Shown in pieces: positions 9,423-18,122 of a DNA stretch of 48,146 bases (positions are counted from its first letter, which is position 1; each line of letters opens with the position of its first letter). The stretch comes from Lentisphaeria bacterium UBA7640 (GTDB lineage Bacteria; Verrucomicrobiota; Lentisphaeria; Victivallales; Victivallaceae): contig DLIO01000038.1 of assembly GCA_002483765.1 (NCBI GenBank), positions 1-48,146 on the forward strand, given 5' to 3'. The translations under genes were made by a program, and so were the position numbers. The notes below the pieces were generated by a model. It did not search any database and was not told the DNA's origin. It saw only the letters and a list, made by a program, of their open reading frames with translations.

Positions 9423-11024
9423 TTAAATTGACCAGGGGATGAAGAAAATATGTCCGGAACGTTTGCCTTCGTTTACTTCGTAATTGAAAATACGCCAGAG
9501 AATAGAGAAGTGACTTTTATCTGTCTTCATGTGAGATTCAGATTCCGTTAAAATCCATAACAGATTCCAATACTGGTTGTTTTTATCCGAACCGCTTTGG
9601 AAAACCGGCCACAAGATATCCAATTTAGTGTTATCTTTTTTGAGGTCATTTGCATAACCGAAGAGTGGATTGATGCGGAGATGAAACGAATCATCGCTGT
9701 TGTGAAAACTGAGCAGTAAATGATACAAAACGTCCCAATTAAGAGCGTCACGGCTACGGCTAAAACGAAAAAACGGGATAAAATGGCGATAATCTACAGG
9801 GTAAAGTGTGCTTTCGCTTTCAATTAAATATTTCCGTAAATTCTGAAATTGTTCACGAGTTTCAGGGAAGGGGCTTTGTATATATAACTGCCTCATGGTA
9901 CTGATGATTTTATGTTCAAACTGTTTATCGATCTCTTTTTGTAATTCGGATATTGGCGATTTGTTGTTTTCTTCGCGAGCATATTTTCTGGCTTCAACGA
10001 GATAGAGCGACCAAGCGAGTTCCTCTGCCTCTTTTGAATGCCAATAGATATAGTTTTCGCTTCCCCAGCCGATCAGCCCGAGTAAAATATTGTCAGTTTC
10101 ATTTTTTGCGACACGGGTGACTGACCAGTAGCGATCATGATTGAAAATATCATTTTCACGAGTGGTATGCATAAATCCAAGCGGCCCGAAAATGTTGAAA
10201 TTATCCTTGATGTCGTTACCGATTTTTTGGTTTTTTGACCAATTTACTAGTGCTGGCCATTCAGAGTTATACGAATAAAATGGCAATATATGGAAGCTTC
10301 TTTTATCTTTGTCATTTTTGAAAACTGTAAACGGCCACAGTATCGAGTGTACGGTGGTGCCAGAAGTCTCGTAATATAAATAGCCGCTGATTAAGAGGTT
10401 TAACATGGTAAGTTTATTTTCACGCTCAGAATAACCAAAGAGCGGCGTCAGTAGCGTATCTTCGTTGCCGATAGTTTGGTGGATGTAAGCAGGAAAAAGC
10501 CATTGTCTAATTCCATATTCATGATGGAAAAAAGGAAAAAAACCAAAATCATCCGGTTCACCATTGTCACGGTAGCTCCAGTAGATATTTAAAAAAAGGT
10601 TGAAGTTATTTGAAAGATGAAATAACGGAAAGCAACCCAGTTTTTTATTTTCCTGATTCCAGTAAACATTGGCAGTCCAGCCTTTATCAAGTACTGGATT
10701 CCAAGCGGCAAGCGGAAATAACACGGAATATTCATCGTATTCTTTATTGAACAAAGGGCGTATTGCAATTCCATACTGATCATTATCAAACAATGGCCAC
10801 ATCACTGAAGTATAATCATTACCGTAGCAAAGTAATGGCCACAAATTGAAAAATTCAGTTGGCGCTTCAGTCTGGACGGTTGGCGATTCGGGTTGTTCTT
10901 TTGACCATGGAGATAGCCGGAACATGCGTTGACTGGAAGCGCAAGAACAAAGTAATAGCATTAGTAACAATCCGAATGTCCAAGTGGCACAAATTGTCGA
11001 AATTTTATTCCTGAAATAATTCAT
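9423..11024 (-). CDS. Outer-membrane-type lipoprotein with WP(L/F) repeats, function unknown
   Basis: 533 residues. The N-terminus is a lipoprotein signal: charged start, hydrophobic TFGLLLMLLL, then lipobox LLCSC with the acylated Cys near residue 28. The mature part is a series of short aromatic beta-strand-like segments with a recurrent (L/M/I)(W/F)P(L/F) motif (LWPLL, MWPLF, LFPLA, CFPLF, FFPFF, LLTPLF, ILWPF, HILPFY, ILWPVF) spaced by about 15-25 residues, suggesting a beta-propeller or beta-solenoid. A more helical stretch lies near residues 330-390. I recognise no named family. It sits between smpB and uup on the same strand, separated from smpB by a GC palindrome, so it may be a separate transcription unit with uup. 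Confidence 0.75.
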   Translation of the reverse strand: MNYFRNKISTICATWTFGLLLMLLLCSCASSQRMFRLSPWSKEQPESPTVQTEAPTEFFNLWPLLCYGNDYTSVMWPLFDNDQYGIAIRPLFNKEYDEYSVLFPLAAWNPVLDKGWTANVYWNQENKKLGCFPLFHLSNNFNLFLNIYWSYRDNGEPDDFGFFPFFHHEYGIRQWLFPAYIHQTIGNEDTLLTPLFGYSERENKLTMLNLLISGYLYYETSGTTVHSILWPFTVFKNDKDKRSFHILPFYSYNSEWPALVNWSKNQKIGNDIKDNFNIFGPLGFMHTTRENDIFNHDRYWSVTRVAKNETDNILLGLIGWGSENYIYWHSKEAEELAWSLYLVEARKYAREENNKSPISELQKEIDKQFEHKIISTMRQLYIQSPFPETREQFQNLRKYLIESESTLYPVDYRHFIPFFRFSRSRDALNWDVLYHLLLSFHNSDDSFHLRINPLFGYANDLKKDNTKLDILWPVFQSGSDKNNQYWNLLWILTESESHMKTDKSHFSILWRIFNYEVNEGKRSGHIFFIPWSI

Positions 11025-11037
11025 TTTTTCTCGTTGT

Positions 11038-11068
11038 AATTCGCGCGCGCATTATGCGCGCGCGAATT
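11038..11068. repeat. GC-alternating palindrome, copy 2
   Basis: 31 bp with the same perfect 15-bp arms as copy 1 and a central T instead of A. It lies in the 51-bp gap between smpB and the downstream lipoprotein gene, which are read in the same direction. There it would form a hairpin in the mRNA and could separate their expression. Confidence 0.9.
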
Positions 11069-11075
11069 TAGAAGG

Positions 11076-11558
11076 TTAACTTCCACTCCGTGTCGCTTCA
11101 CGGATTGCACGTTTTGTGTCCATCGTTGATTGCTTCTGGCGTAGGGTGTCACGTTTGTCGCCAAAGGTTTTACCTTTACCTAGTCCGAGTGAAACTTTGA
11201 TTAAACCATGCTTTAAGTAAAAACTCAGTGGAACAACCGTGCAACCTTTTTGCGAGATTTGTTGCGCTAGCTTTAATATTTCTCTTCTGTGTAACAAAAG
11301 TTGTTTGGGGCGCTTGCTGTCGTGATTGAAAATCCCGCCCTGTTCATAAGAAGCGATATGAACGTTCAGTAGCCACGCTTGGCCTTTGTCGATTTTAACG
11401 TAAGCATCAGTCATGGCAATACCGCGAGCACGGCAACTTTTAACTTCAGTTCCGAGTAGTTTGATTCCAGCCTCGTAGGTTTCGAGGATGGTGTAATCAT
11501 GTCTAGCCTTGCGATTAGTAGCTAGAGTATTGTCGCCTTTATGCTCTCTTTTTGCCAT
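11076..11558 (-). CDS. smpB: SsrA (tmRNA)-binding protein SmpB
   Basis: 160 residues, the normal length. Starts MAKREHKGDNTLATNRKARH, followed by the family's (H/Y)DYxIxxTYEAGIxLxGTEVKS motif and the G-x-A-x-x-(T/D)AYV segment. The basic C-terminal tail (KRDTLRQKQ, then KRAIREA) is the part that folds in the ribosomal decoding centre. SmpB works with tmRNA to rescue stalled ribosomes; no ssrA gene is visible in the window. It lies 7 bp downstream of dnaJ, apparently in the grpE-dnaJ-smpB operon, so heat-shock and ribosome-rescue functions would be co-expressed. Confidence 0.96.
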   Translation of the reverse strand: MAKREHKGDNTLATNRKARHDYTILETYEAGIKLLGTEVKSCRARGIAMTDAYVKIDKGQAWLLNVHIASYEQGGIFNHDSKRPKQLLLHRREILKLAQQISQKGCTVVPLSFYLKHGLIKVSLGLGKGKTFGDKRDTLRQKQSTMDTKRAIREATRSGS

Positions 11559-11565
11559 ATTTCAA

Positions 11566-12720
11566 TTACTCACTGCCTAGGAATTGGGCAGCTTTACGCT
11601 TAAACTCATTTTGTTTTGGTTCATTTTTTGTGGAAAGTCCCTGGGCAAACTTCTTCAACAATTCTTGTTGCTCGGAACTCAAGGAAGTTGGAACTTCAGT
11701 GACTAGATTCACGTACATGTCGCCACGGCCACCACCACGAATCGAGGGCATTCCTTTACCAGGGAGCCGTTGTGTGGTGTTGTTTTGAGTTCCCTCTTTC
11801 AGGCGTAGTGTTGCTTTTCCAGTGACCGTTGGAACATCAACCTTGCCGCCGAGCGTCGCTATATTGAAAGGGATTGGAACATCACAAATGATGTCGTTGC
11901 CTTGACGTTTAAACAATTCATGTTCGCGTACTCGCAAAACCACATATAAATCACCAGGCAAACCGCCGCGGACTCCGCCTTCGCCTTCACCTGACACGCG
12001 CAGGCGCGAACCGGTATCAACTCCAGGTGGAATATGAACTTTTAGTTTCTTATCAGTTTTGACTTGACCTTCGCCGTGACACTTTTTACATGGTTTTTCA
12101 ATAATTTGACCAGTTGCGTGACAGCGTGGGCACTCTTGTGCAACGCTGAAGAAACCTTGCTGCATCACTACTTGTCCGCGTCCTTGACACTGAGAACAGG
12201 TGCTTTTCTTTGAACCCGCTTCCGCTCCGGAACCTTTGCAGGTTTCACATGTGTTCATTTTGGAGATCGCAATCTCTTTATCTACACCAAAAACAGCGTC
12301 GATAAAATCAATCTGCATATTATAGCGTAAATCGTTGCCGTCACGTGCTCCGCCGGCTGGACGACGTCTTGAGCTGCCGCCGCCGAAAAGATCTTCAAAA
12401 CCAAAGCCACCGCCGCCACGACCGCCGAAAACCTGACTGAAGATGTCTTCAGCACTAAAGCCGCCACCGCCAAAACCGGCGGTACCATTGCCCGTTCCAG
12501 TAAAAGCGTCTGGGCCAAATTGGTCATAGCGCGCACGTTTTTCAGGATTGCTCAGAACTTCATATGCTTTCGCCAATTCTTTGAATTTTTCTTCCGCTTC
12601 CTTGTTGTCCGGATTGCGGTCTGGATGATATTGAATCGCCAGTTTACGGTATGCCTTTTTCATTTCATCTGGTGTGGCAGTTTTTTTGACACCTAAAACT
12701 TCATAATAATCTTTAGCCAT
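11566..12720 (-). CDS. dnaJ: Molecular chaperone DnaJ (Hsp40, class A)
   Basis: 384 residues with the complete class A layout. The J-domain (1-70) has the catalytic HPD at 32-34; a Gly/Phe-rich stretch follows (about 75-125). The zinc-binding region has four CxxCxGxG-type pairs (Cys 158/161, 175/178, 197/200, 211/214), then the C-terminal substrate-binding domains. It stimulates the ATPase of DnaK and delivers unfolded clients; dnaK itself is not in this window. It follows grpE by 6 bp and precedes smpB by 7 bp, a tight operon. I saw no complete CIRCE element upstream. Confidence 0.96.
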   Translation of the reverse strand: MAKDYYEVLGVKKTATPDEMKKAYRKLAIQYHPDRNPDNKEAEEKFKELAKAYEVLSNPEKRARYDQFGPDAFTGTGNGTAGFGGGGFSAEDIFSQVFGGRGGGGFGFEDLFGGGSSRRRPAGGARDGNDLRYNMQIDFIDAVFGVDKEIAISKMNTCETCKGSGAEAGSKKSTCSQCQGRGQVVMQQGFFSVAQECPRCHATGQIIEKPCKKCHGEGQVKTDKKLKVHIPPGVDTGSRLRVSGEGEGGVRGGLPGDLYVVLRVREHELFKRQGNDIICDVPIPFNIATLGGKVDVPTVTGKATLRLKEGTQNNTTQRLPGKGMPSIRGGGRGDMYVNLVTEVPTSLSSEQQELLKKFAQGLSTKNEPKQNEFKRKAAQFLGSE

Positions 12721-12726
12721 GTATAA

Positions 12727-13338
12727 TTATTCTCCGTCTTGTTCTGGCGCGTTGCCACTACTGACTACAACTTTAGATGGACGTAGCAAACGCTCGCCCA
12801 GTCGATAGCCGCAATTCCACTCTTTGATAATTTTGCCTTCAGGCAATTCAGAGGCTTCATGCGCTACTGCTTCGTGGATTTCCGGATTAAAGGTTTCGCC
12901 AATGGCGTTAATCTTGGAGATCCCTAACTCATCCAATGCCTTCTGGTATTCATTAGCGATCAAATTCATGCCGGTGCGAATAGCATCTATGTTGTCTGAG
13001 TCTTCTGCCGCTTTCGTGGCCAACTGAAAATAATCAAAGACTTGGATGAATGGGTTGACTGTCTCATGAAGTCCCTGAATTCGTGCTGCACCAAGTTCTT
13101 TAGCGACGCGTTTACGGTAATTTTGGAAGTCAGCTTGAAGCAACAGATTGCGGTTTTTTTCAGCTTCAAGCTGTTTCTCTAGTTCTTCAATTTTCGACTC
13201 TTCGGAAACCAAGTTGTCAACTTCAGAAGTTGAATCGGTGACTTTTATGTTTTCTTTATCGGCAGCAACAGCTTCTTCAGTTGCCTCCATAGCCGCTTTT
13301 AGGTTCTCTGTATCTTCAGATTTTGGTTTTTTGAACAT
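12727..13338 (-). CDS. grpE: Nucleotide exchange factor GrpE
   Basis: 203 residues. An acidic low-complexity N-terminus leads into a long coiled coil (EESKIEELEKQLEAEKNR) and then the conserved DFQNYRKRVAKE and FNPEIHEAV segments of GrpE. The ATG at 13338 was chosen because AGGAG (13348-13352) sits 9 nt upstream. A start at 13416 is also open but would add 26 residues that do not resemble GrpE. GrpE dimers release ADP from DnaK. It is the first gene of the leftward grpE-dnaJ-smpB operon. Confidence 0.93.
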   Translation of the reverse strand: MFKKPKSEDTENLKAAMEATEEAVAADKENIKVTDSTSEVDNLVSEESKIEELEKQLEAEKNRNLLLQADFQNYRKRVAKELGAARIQGLHETVNPFIQVFDYFQLATKAAEDSDNIDAIRTGMNLIANEYQKALDELGISKINAIGETFNPEIHEAVAHEASELPEGKIIKEWNCGYRLGERLLRPSKVVVSSGNAPEQDGE

Positions 13339-13587
13339 TAATGTAATCTCCTGTTTGGGAAATGGTTTTTTTAAATAAATTAACCTATAAGTTAGCACAA
13401 AATCGATAAGATTCAATTATTTTACTGCCAATTCTGTTCGCTCTTATGTAAGTTGATTCCTTAAACACTCGACTCATTAATCGAAAAATATCCAGTCCTT
13501 ATTTGGGACTACAAATGATTTTATTCTTGGGAGTTATAGCAAAATGAAGTGTTGATTCTGCATCGTTTCAAAATTACCATTTGAAGG

Positions 13588-13616
13588 TTGCAAATGTTTT
13601 TCCTTGGTCTTATCTT
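13588..13616 (+). promoter_or_regulatory. Candidate sigma-70 promoter for radC
   Basis: TTGCAA (13588-13593), a 17-bp spacer and TATCTT (13611-13616), 42 bp before the radC ATG. Each hexamer matches consensus at 4 of 6 positions with ideal spacing. The whole 319-bp gap between the grpE and radC starts is otherwise AT-rich and holds no gene. Confidence 0.4.
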
Positions 13617-13657
13617 ATTTTACTTTTTAAAATTTATTTTCTGAACAGGGTATCGCA

Positions 13658-14356
13658 ATGGATAGCAAAGAAAAAAAAGAAGTTCTGCAAGGTAACGCCG
13701 GACACCGTGGGAGGCTTCGACAACGTTTCCTCGAAAAAGGGTTAGACTCGCTTCAAGACTACGAAAAGTTGGAGTTTTTGTTGACCTTCGCCATCTCTAG
13801 GCGTGATGTTAAACCCATTGCTAAAGAGTTGATTAGTAAATTTAAAAATATTTCCGGAGTCCTTGATGCTCCAAAAGAGAAACTTACAGAAATCGTAGGA
13901 ATGGGCGATAATTCGGCAGCTATCTTCATGTTAATTAAAGCATTAGCTACCCATTATCTTGGTGAAAAAATGGAGCGGTATGAGATTTCAGCATCTAATC
14001 TTGATTCAGTTATTGATTATTCCAATGCGCAAATAGGTTTTCGTGATAAAGAGGCAACAATGGTGGTTTATTTAAATATTAAAAATATGATTATCGACAA
14101 GGAGATAACTTACGGTACTGTTGATCAAGTGTCGGTCTATGCGCGAGAAATAATGGAATCAGCGCTTCGCTATAGAGCCACAGGATTAATCCTAGTACAT
14201 AATCATCCCAGTGGCGATTGTAAACCATCGCTAACTGATGAAAAACTGACAGAGAGATTATGTAATCTTGGCGAAGCTATGAGTATAAGATTAGTCGATC
14301 ATATCATTGTCTGCAAAGATAAATTTTATAGCTTTGCCGGAAATGGAAAACTATGA
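13658..14356 (+). CDS. radC: RadC/JAMM-domain protein
   Basis: 232 residues. The N-terminal helical part contains GHRGRLRQRF and a helix-hairpin-helix region with GMGDNSA (81-87). The C-terminal JAB1/MPN domain carries the metal-binding HNHPSGDCKPSLTD motif (His181, His183, Asp194). The family is widespread and named for an old DNA-repair assignment that was later questioned; its biochemical role is unsettled, with some members linked to recombination or competence. The ATG has AGGG 7 nt upstream. The stop overlaps the next gene's ATG (ATGA), indicating translational coupling. Confidence 0.93.
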   Translation: MDSKEKKEVLQGNAGHRGRLRQRFLEKGLDSLQDYEKLEFLLTFAISRRDVKPIAKELISKFKNISGVLDAPKEKLTEIVGMGDNSAAIFMLIKALATHYLGEKMERYEISASNLDSVIDYSNAQIGFRDKEATMVVYLNIKNMIIDKEITYGTVDQVSVYAREIMESALRYRATGLILVHNHPSGDCKPSLTDEKLTERLCNLGEAMSIRLVDHIIVCKDKFYSFAGNGKL

Positions 14357-15492
14357 CTAAGTTCAAGCTGAAAAGGGGATGGAAGAAATTGCTGATCATT
14401 TTTAGTTTAATCATGGTACCATTATTAATCTTGGCAATTGGTTTATTCAGTGCTATTTATCCACAACTCGGACGGGTGCCAGATGCTGTCACTCGCAAAA
14501 GTTATGAAAACCTCCCTAATTTTAAAGATGGTAAATTTATTAATGAAGAGCCGATGGCGCATATCGTTTGGAAAAATCCGAAACGAGGGGCGATATCGCG
14601 CTTTATCATAGAGGATCCCAAGGCACCAGATTTTAAAATCCCTCAATATCAGCTGGATTTACAAAGTTTTTCAGATAAACCATCTGATTTTAAAATTTAT
14701 TGGCTCGGACACTCGACCTTAATCATGGAGATTGACGGTACCCGCATTATTACCGATCCGGTTTTTGGAAATGCTGGACCGCTCAAGTTTATTGTTCGCC
14801 GTTTTCAACCATCGCCATTGCGTCGCGAACATCTTCCCGAGGCAGATGCTATTATTATTTCGCACGATCATTATGATCATCTTGAGTTTGATACAATTCT
14901 TCGTCTGCGAAAAAGTAAAATCAGATTCATTGTCCCGCTTGGTGTCGGCGCGCATCTGCGTTCATGGGGTATTCCGCCTGAACGCATCACTGAATTAAAC
15001 TGGGGTGATAGCGCAAAAGTCGGAACATTAACGATTACCGCACAAACTGCACGCCATTTTTCAGGACGAAGTTTCGGTACTCGCGATCGCACTCTTTGGT
15101 CGGCATTTGTTTTAGCTGGACCAAAGCATAAAGTTTTTTTTGCCGGTGACGGCGGTTATGGAAAACACTTTAAAACGATTGGTGAAAAATTTGGGCCATT
15201 CGATTTGACCTGTCTAGAGATTGGTTCTTGGAATGAACGTTGGCCAAATTCGCATCTGTTTCCCGAACAAACCATCCAAGCACACCAAGATTTGCGTGGC
15301 AAATATCTGTTGCCAATCCATTGGGCAGTTTTTGATCTGGCGTTCCACGACTGGGACGAACCAATAAAGCGGCTACACGCCACCGCCAAACATGCGAATG
15401 TTCAAATTATGACTCCCATTCAAGGCCAGCCTATAGTCCCCGGCAAAACTCCCACCAGTACCTGGTGGAAGAAAAGCGCGGAAAGCAAATAA
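14353..15492 (+). CDS. Membrane-anchored metallo-beta-lactamase-fold hydrolase (NAPE-PLD/RomA-like)
   Basis: 379 residues. Residues 12-36 form one hydrophobic segment (LLIIFSLIMVPLLILAIGLF), so the enzyme is probably anchored in the inner membrane facing the periplasm. The metallo-beta-lactamase signature HDHYDH is at 171-176, with further likely ligands His235 (TARHFSGR), Asp266 (FAGDGG) and His323 (LPIHW). The segment WLGHSTLIMEIDGTRIITDP matches the family that includes eukaryotic N-acyl-phosphatidylethanolamine phospholipase D and bacterial RomA-like proteins. The substrate is unknown; a phospholipid or N-acyl lipid is plausible. It overlaps radC by 4 bp, so the pair is co-translated. Confidence 0.85.
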   Translation: MTKFKLKRGWKKLLIIFSLIMVPLLILAIGLFSAIYPQLGRVPDAVTRKSYENLPNFKDGKFINEEPMAHIVWKNPKRGAISRFIIEDPKAPDFKIPQYQLDLQSFSDKPSDFKIYWLGHSTLIMEIDGTRIITDPVFGNAGPLKFIVRRFQPSPLRREHLPEADAIIISHDHYDHLEFDTILRLRKSKIRFIVPLGVGAHLRSWGIPPERITELNWGDSAKVGTLTITAQTARHFSGRSFGTRDRTLWSAFVLAGPKHKVFFAGDGGYGKHFKTIGEKFGPFDLTCLEIGSWNERWPNSHLFPEQTIQAHQDLRGKYLLPIHWAVFDLAFHDWDEPIKRLHATAKHANVQIMTPIQGQPIVPGKTPTSTWWKKSAESK

Positions 15493-15504
15493 GCAAGTTT
15501 AACA

Positions 15505-15582
15505 CAGCGACGCAGGGTAGAATCTAGAAACTAGAATATAGGAAACGGGAAATGTCTCACACGAAGCCACGAAGCCACGAAG
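15505..15582 (+). repeat. Dispersed intergenic repeat, copy 1 (agcgacgcagggt...cacgaagccacgaag)
   Basis: This lies in the 293-bp gap 15493-15785, which holds no gene and consists of 'acacggagacacggag', 'cacgaagccacgaag' and 'ttcgtggcttcgtgtgag' strings. The 78-bp core recurs in the same orientation at 25517-25606, where its ctagaaa/ctagaatata sub-unit is expanded. The two copies lie at either end of the leftward accessory gene block. Confidence 0.8.
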
Positions 15583-15785
15583 GGGAAAGGGAATTAGAGA
15601 AGGGTTTTTAACACGGAGACACGGAGAAGCTGGAGAGCAAAGAGTCACGCGCCACGCACTTCGCATTCCCATTTCCGATTAGTGTTTATTGGTGTCCATT
15701 CGTGGTTTAATTTTTCTTTCTTCTTCCTCTTCTTTCCTTCGTGGCTTCGTGTGAGTTTTTGCGAAGTTCTGGGCGGATGCCACGG

Positions 15786-16679
15786 TCATTCGACACAGTT
15801 GGAATTGGGTAATCCTAGTTTTTTGATGGCATTTTCTTTAGCAATTTTTTTAAACACTTTGGAACTGATTTTACCACTTTCTTTCAGGTCAATTAGAAAG
15901 CGTGGCAGTGGAACATCAGCTTTGGCGGAACACATATCGGTGCCGAAACATAATTTGTCTTGGAATTCGGTTAAAAACTTCGCGGCATATTCGGGATCGC
16001 GCGCCAAAGCGTAATAACCGCTTCCGGCAGAAAGATCACCCCACATGTTTTCGTAGCGACGAAATAATTTAGGAACAACCCCTTCTTCTTTTATCGGATA
16101 ACGAGGATATCCGCAGCGATCGCCTGGCGTCTCAAGCTGTCCGATTTCTGCCCAAAAAGCAGGGCCATGTCCAAATATAGTCAATTTAGGAAACTTCCGC
16201 AGAGTTTTTTCCAATTGCGGTAATCCCGGATCATCATAAAGTCCATAATTATCACCGATTTGGTCAGAGATATCAAAGGTCAAGGGCATACCAGAACGCT
16301 CTGCATATCCAAAAAAGTTTTGCACCAAAGGATGTAAAAACGGCAGATTAGGCATGAATTCGCCAATTAATACACAGCCATGTTCTTTATACCAGTCTAA
16401 CCACACCGAAAAATCTGTTTTGGTACTGTTGCGTATACCGCGTGGATCAATATTGCAAGCAGGCAGAAACCGCCCCGGATAACGCCGGCAAGTCTCAATA
16501 ATTTCCTCGTTTGACTGAGGTAGATAGACTTCTGGGCCAATCAAGGGTAAGAGTATGGAACACTCGATACCAAGTTCGTCCTGACGAGCAATAACTTCTG
16601 CCGGGGTAGGGAACTGGGTATGGCCATCCTGTGGCGGTGAATCGAAAAGATAAGCATGAACGTGAATATCGATGAACAT
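15786..16679 (-). CDS. Amidohydrolase family (amidohydrolase_2) metal-dependent TIM-barrel hydrolase
   Basis: 297 residues, no signal peptide. The N-terminal DIHVHAY gives the first metal pair (His6, His8); His171 (IFGHGPAF) and Asp248 (FGTDMCSAKAD) complete the usual ligand set. The order HxH...H...D and the closing pattern GTDxP match the amidohydrolase_2/decarboxylase branch. The substrate cannot be read from sequence; a sugar-acid lactone or small aromatic acid are the usual options. GGAG lies 9 nt before the ATG. It is the last gene of the leftward accessory block, with 179 bp of featureless AT-rich sequence before it. Confidence 0.8.
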   Translation of the reverse strand: MFIDIHVHAYLFDSPPQDGHTQFPTPAEVIARQDELGIECSILLPLIGPEVYLPQSNEEIIETCRRYPGRFLPACNIDPRGIRNSTKTDFSVWLDWYKEHGCVLIGEFMPNLPFLHPLVQNFFGYAERSGMPLTFDISDQIGDNYGLYDDPGLPQLEKTLRKFPKLTIFGHGPAFWAEIGQLETPGDRCGYPRYPIKEEGVVPKLFRRYENMWGDLSAGSGYYALARDPEYAAKFLTEFQDKLCFGTDMCSAKADVPLPRFLIDLKESGKISSKVFKKIAKENAIKKLGLPNSNCVE

Positions 16680-16858
16680 TTTATAAATCTCCGTAATAGT
16701 TTAGGGTTAAAGTTTTTATTTTTCTAGATTGATGTCTTTGAATGATTTCTCTGTCATAATCTCCCGAAAGTTTTGTAGTTGTGATGGTTTGGCATTAAGC
16801 ACCGTTTTTTGAAAATCCTATTTGTAGTTTATTTTGTGGTCTTTTTGTCATCAATAAT

Positions 16859-17866
16859 TCATTCCAAATGTTTCTTTATGCCCGGGATATGAAGTCCGCA
16901 TTTTTTCCCTTCGTAAAAAGCTTTACGCCCATCTATATCATTTTCACCACTGCATACTGACCATGCTGGGCCTGTTCGGTGTGCAGTAGTGAAACCACAT
17001 ACGGCAGTGAAATTTTCAATCCGATCAAAAATCAGGTTGTAAAGTTCTACGGCAGAAAGAACATCTCCATACTTAAGTCCTAGTAATCGTAAGGTGTCAA
17101 GGTCTTTTTTTTGATCACGCAATCCCATACCAAATGCAGCTGAACATGTTCCAGAATGTGGATCAAATCCATGACAAGGAGGACAAATCATACATGGACC
17201 AGCGACAAGTTTGATCGGAATATGTGGGTTTTCCTGGCAAATCTCCAAAACTTCATATAAATGGTCTTCGTCAATTGGCTGAAGTTCCTCAAGTGTCTTA
17301 CCATCTAAAAAGCAGATCATGCATAACAGATGATGTGGACGGATTTCAAGTACTTTATGTTTGTACATTTGCGGTGCTGTTTCTTGTTTACAGGCGATCC
17401 GCTGTGATTTCGGACGGATCCCGCCTAATGTTGTTAACGCATCTTTCAGTCCTCTCTCATAGTTCCCCGAAGTTGCAAATTTACAGCCTTGCCAAATTTC
17501 GATAGAGTTTGGAGGAGCGCCGCAAATATCGCTACAATCTTTTAGTTCATTGACAAAAAGTCGTATCAGATCAGTTGCTGGGTAAACACTTCCAGGAGTT
17601 AGTCCTAAACGTTGTAATATGGTAAGATCACGGCGTAAATTGAAGAGTTCTCCCTCTGGAGTATCCAGTTCTGTTCCGGGATTTTGGAATCTGAAAGTTG
17701 ATTCAACATTACAGCGCAATAATAATGGCTGATTTAAGTCAGCCATTATTGCTTTTTGCAGATTGTCCAATTTTTCTTCAAAATAATAATTTGCCTCTTC
17801 ATCTCTTCCAATGCGACAAATAAGACACATTATCTGGTACGGGCGAACATTAATTGCAGTTTTCAT
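16859..17866 (-). CDS. Internally duplicated Cys-rich DUF1284-type protein, function unknown
   Basis: 335 residues, clearly a tandem duplication. The halves (about 1-170 and 171-335) align on VRPYQIMCLIC against IRPHHLLCMIC, RRDLTILQRLGLTPGSV against KKDLDTLRLLGLKYGDV, and DICG against AVCG. The C-terminal half keeps a putative metal-binding cluster (PCMICPPCHGFD plus a later Cys) and resembles the RPHHLLC opening of DUF1284; the N-terminal half has lost the CMICPPC cluster. No signal peptide or membrane span is visible. A Cys-based metal or Fe-S site in the second half is inference. The start has AGGA 12 nt upstream. The neighbours are sugar-related enzymes, but no function can be assigned. 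Confidence 0.65.
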   Translation of the reverse strand: MKTAINVRPYQIMCLICRIGRDEEANYYFEEKLDNLQKAIMADLNQPLLLRCNVESTFRFQNPGTELDTPEGELFNLRRDLTILQRLGLTPGSVYPATDLIRLFVNELKDCSDICGAPPNSIEIWQGCKFATSGNYERGLKDALTTLGGIRPKSQRIACKQETAPQMYKHKVLEIRPHHLLCMICFLDGKTLEELQPIDEDHLYEVLEICQENPHIPIKLVAGPCMICPPCHGFDPHSGTCSAAFGMGLRDQKKDLDTLRLLGLKYGDVLSAVELYNLIFDRIENFTAVCGFTTAHRTGPAWSVCSGENDIDGRKAFYEGKKCGLHIPGIKKHLE

Positions 17867-17884
17867 TAATCATAATCCTTTAGG

Positions 17885-18073
17885 TTACACCAATAATTTT
17901 TTGGGAATACTAATACTCCATATATCATTTTGAATAGGCCATGCGTTTCCTGCCATAATCCATATTTTGTCTTTAAAAACATATGCGGACATTTCATGTC
18001 TTTTCGACCAAACTATATCATTTTTTAATTCTTTCCAGTTTTCCCCATCTGCCGAATACCAAACATCATTCAT
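17885..18073 (-). pseudogene. 3' remnant of a kelch-repeat (galactose-oxidase-like) protein
   Basis: 62 codons containing two kelch blades: NDVWYSADGENWKEL and KIWIMAGNAWPIQNDIWS. Kelch proteins of this kind (for example N-acetylneuraminate epimerase relatives) normally have about six blades and a signal peptide; here everything upstream is missing. The frame is closed by a stop only 18 bp before the first ATG. I read it as the surviving C-terminal end of a deleted gene rather than a functional small protein. Confidence 0.55.
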
Positions 18074-18122
18074 ATTTTTGAAACATTGCTAAAATTTCAC
18101 TTCGGCGAGTGGCGAACCATTG

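Noticed and set aside
13339..13416. Longer GrpE start at 13416
   Set aside because: The extra 26 residues are unlike GrpE and a good AGGAG lies in front of 13338.
13339..13657. CIRCE/HrcA operator upstream of grpE
   Set aside because: Only a fragment (gttagcac) resembles the left arm; no matching right arm at 9-bp spacing.
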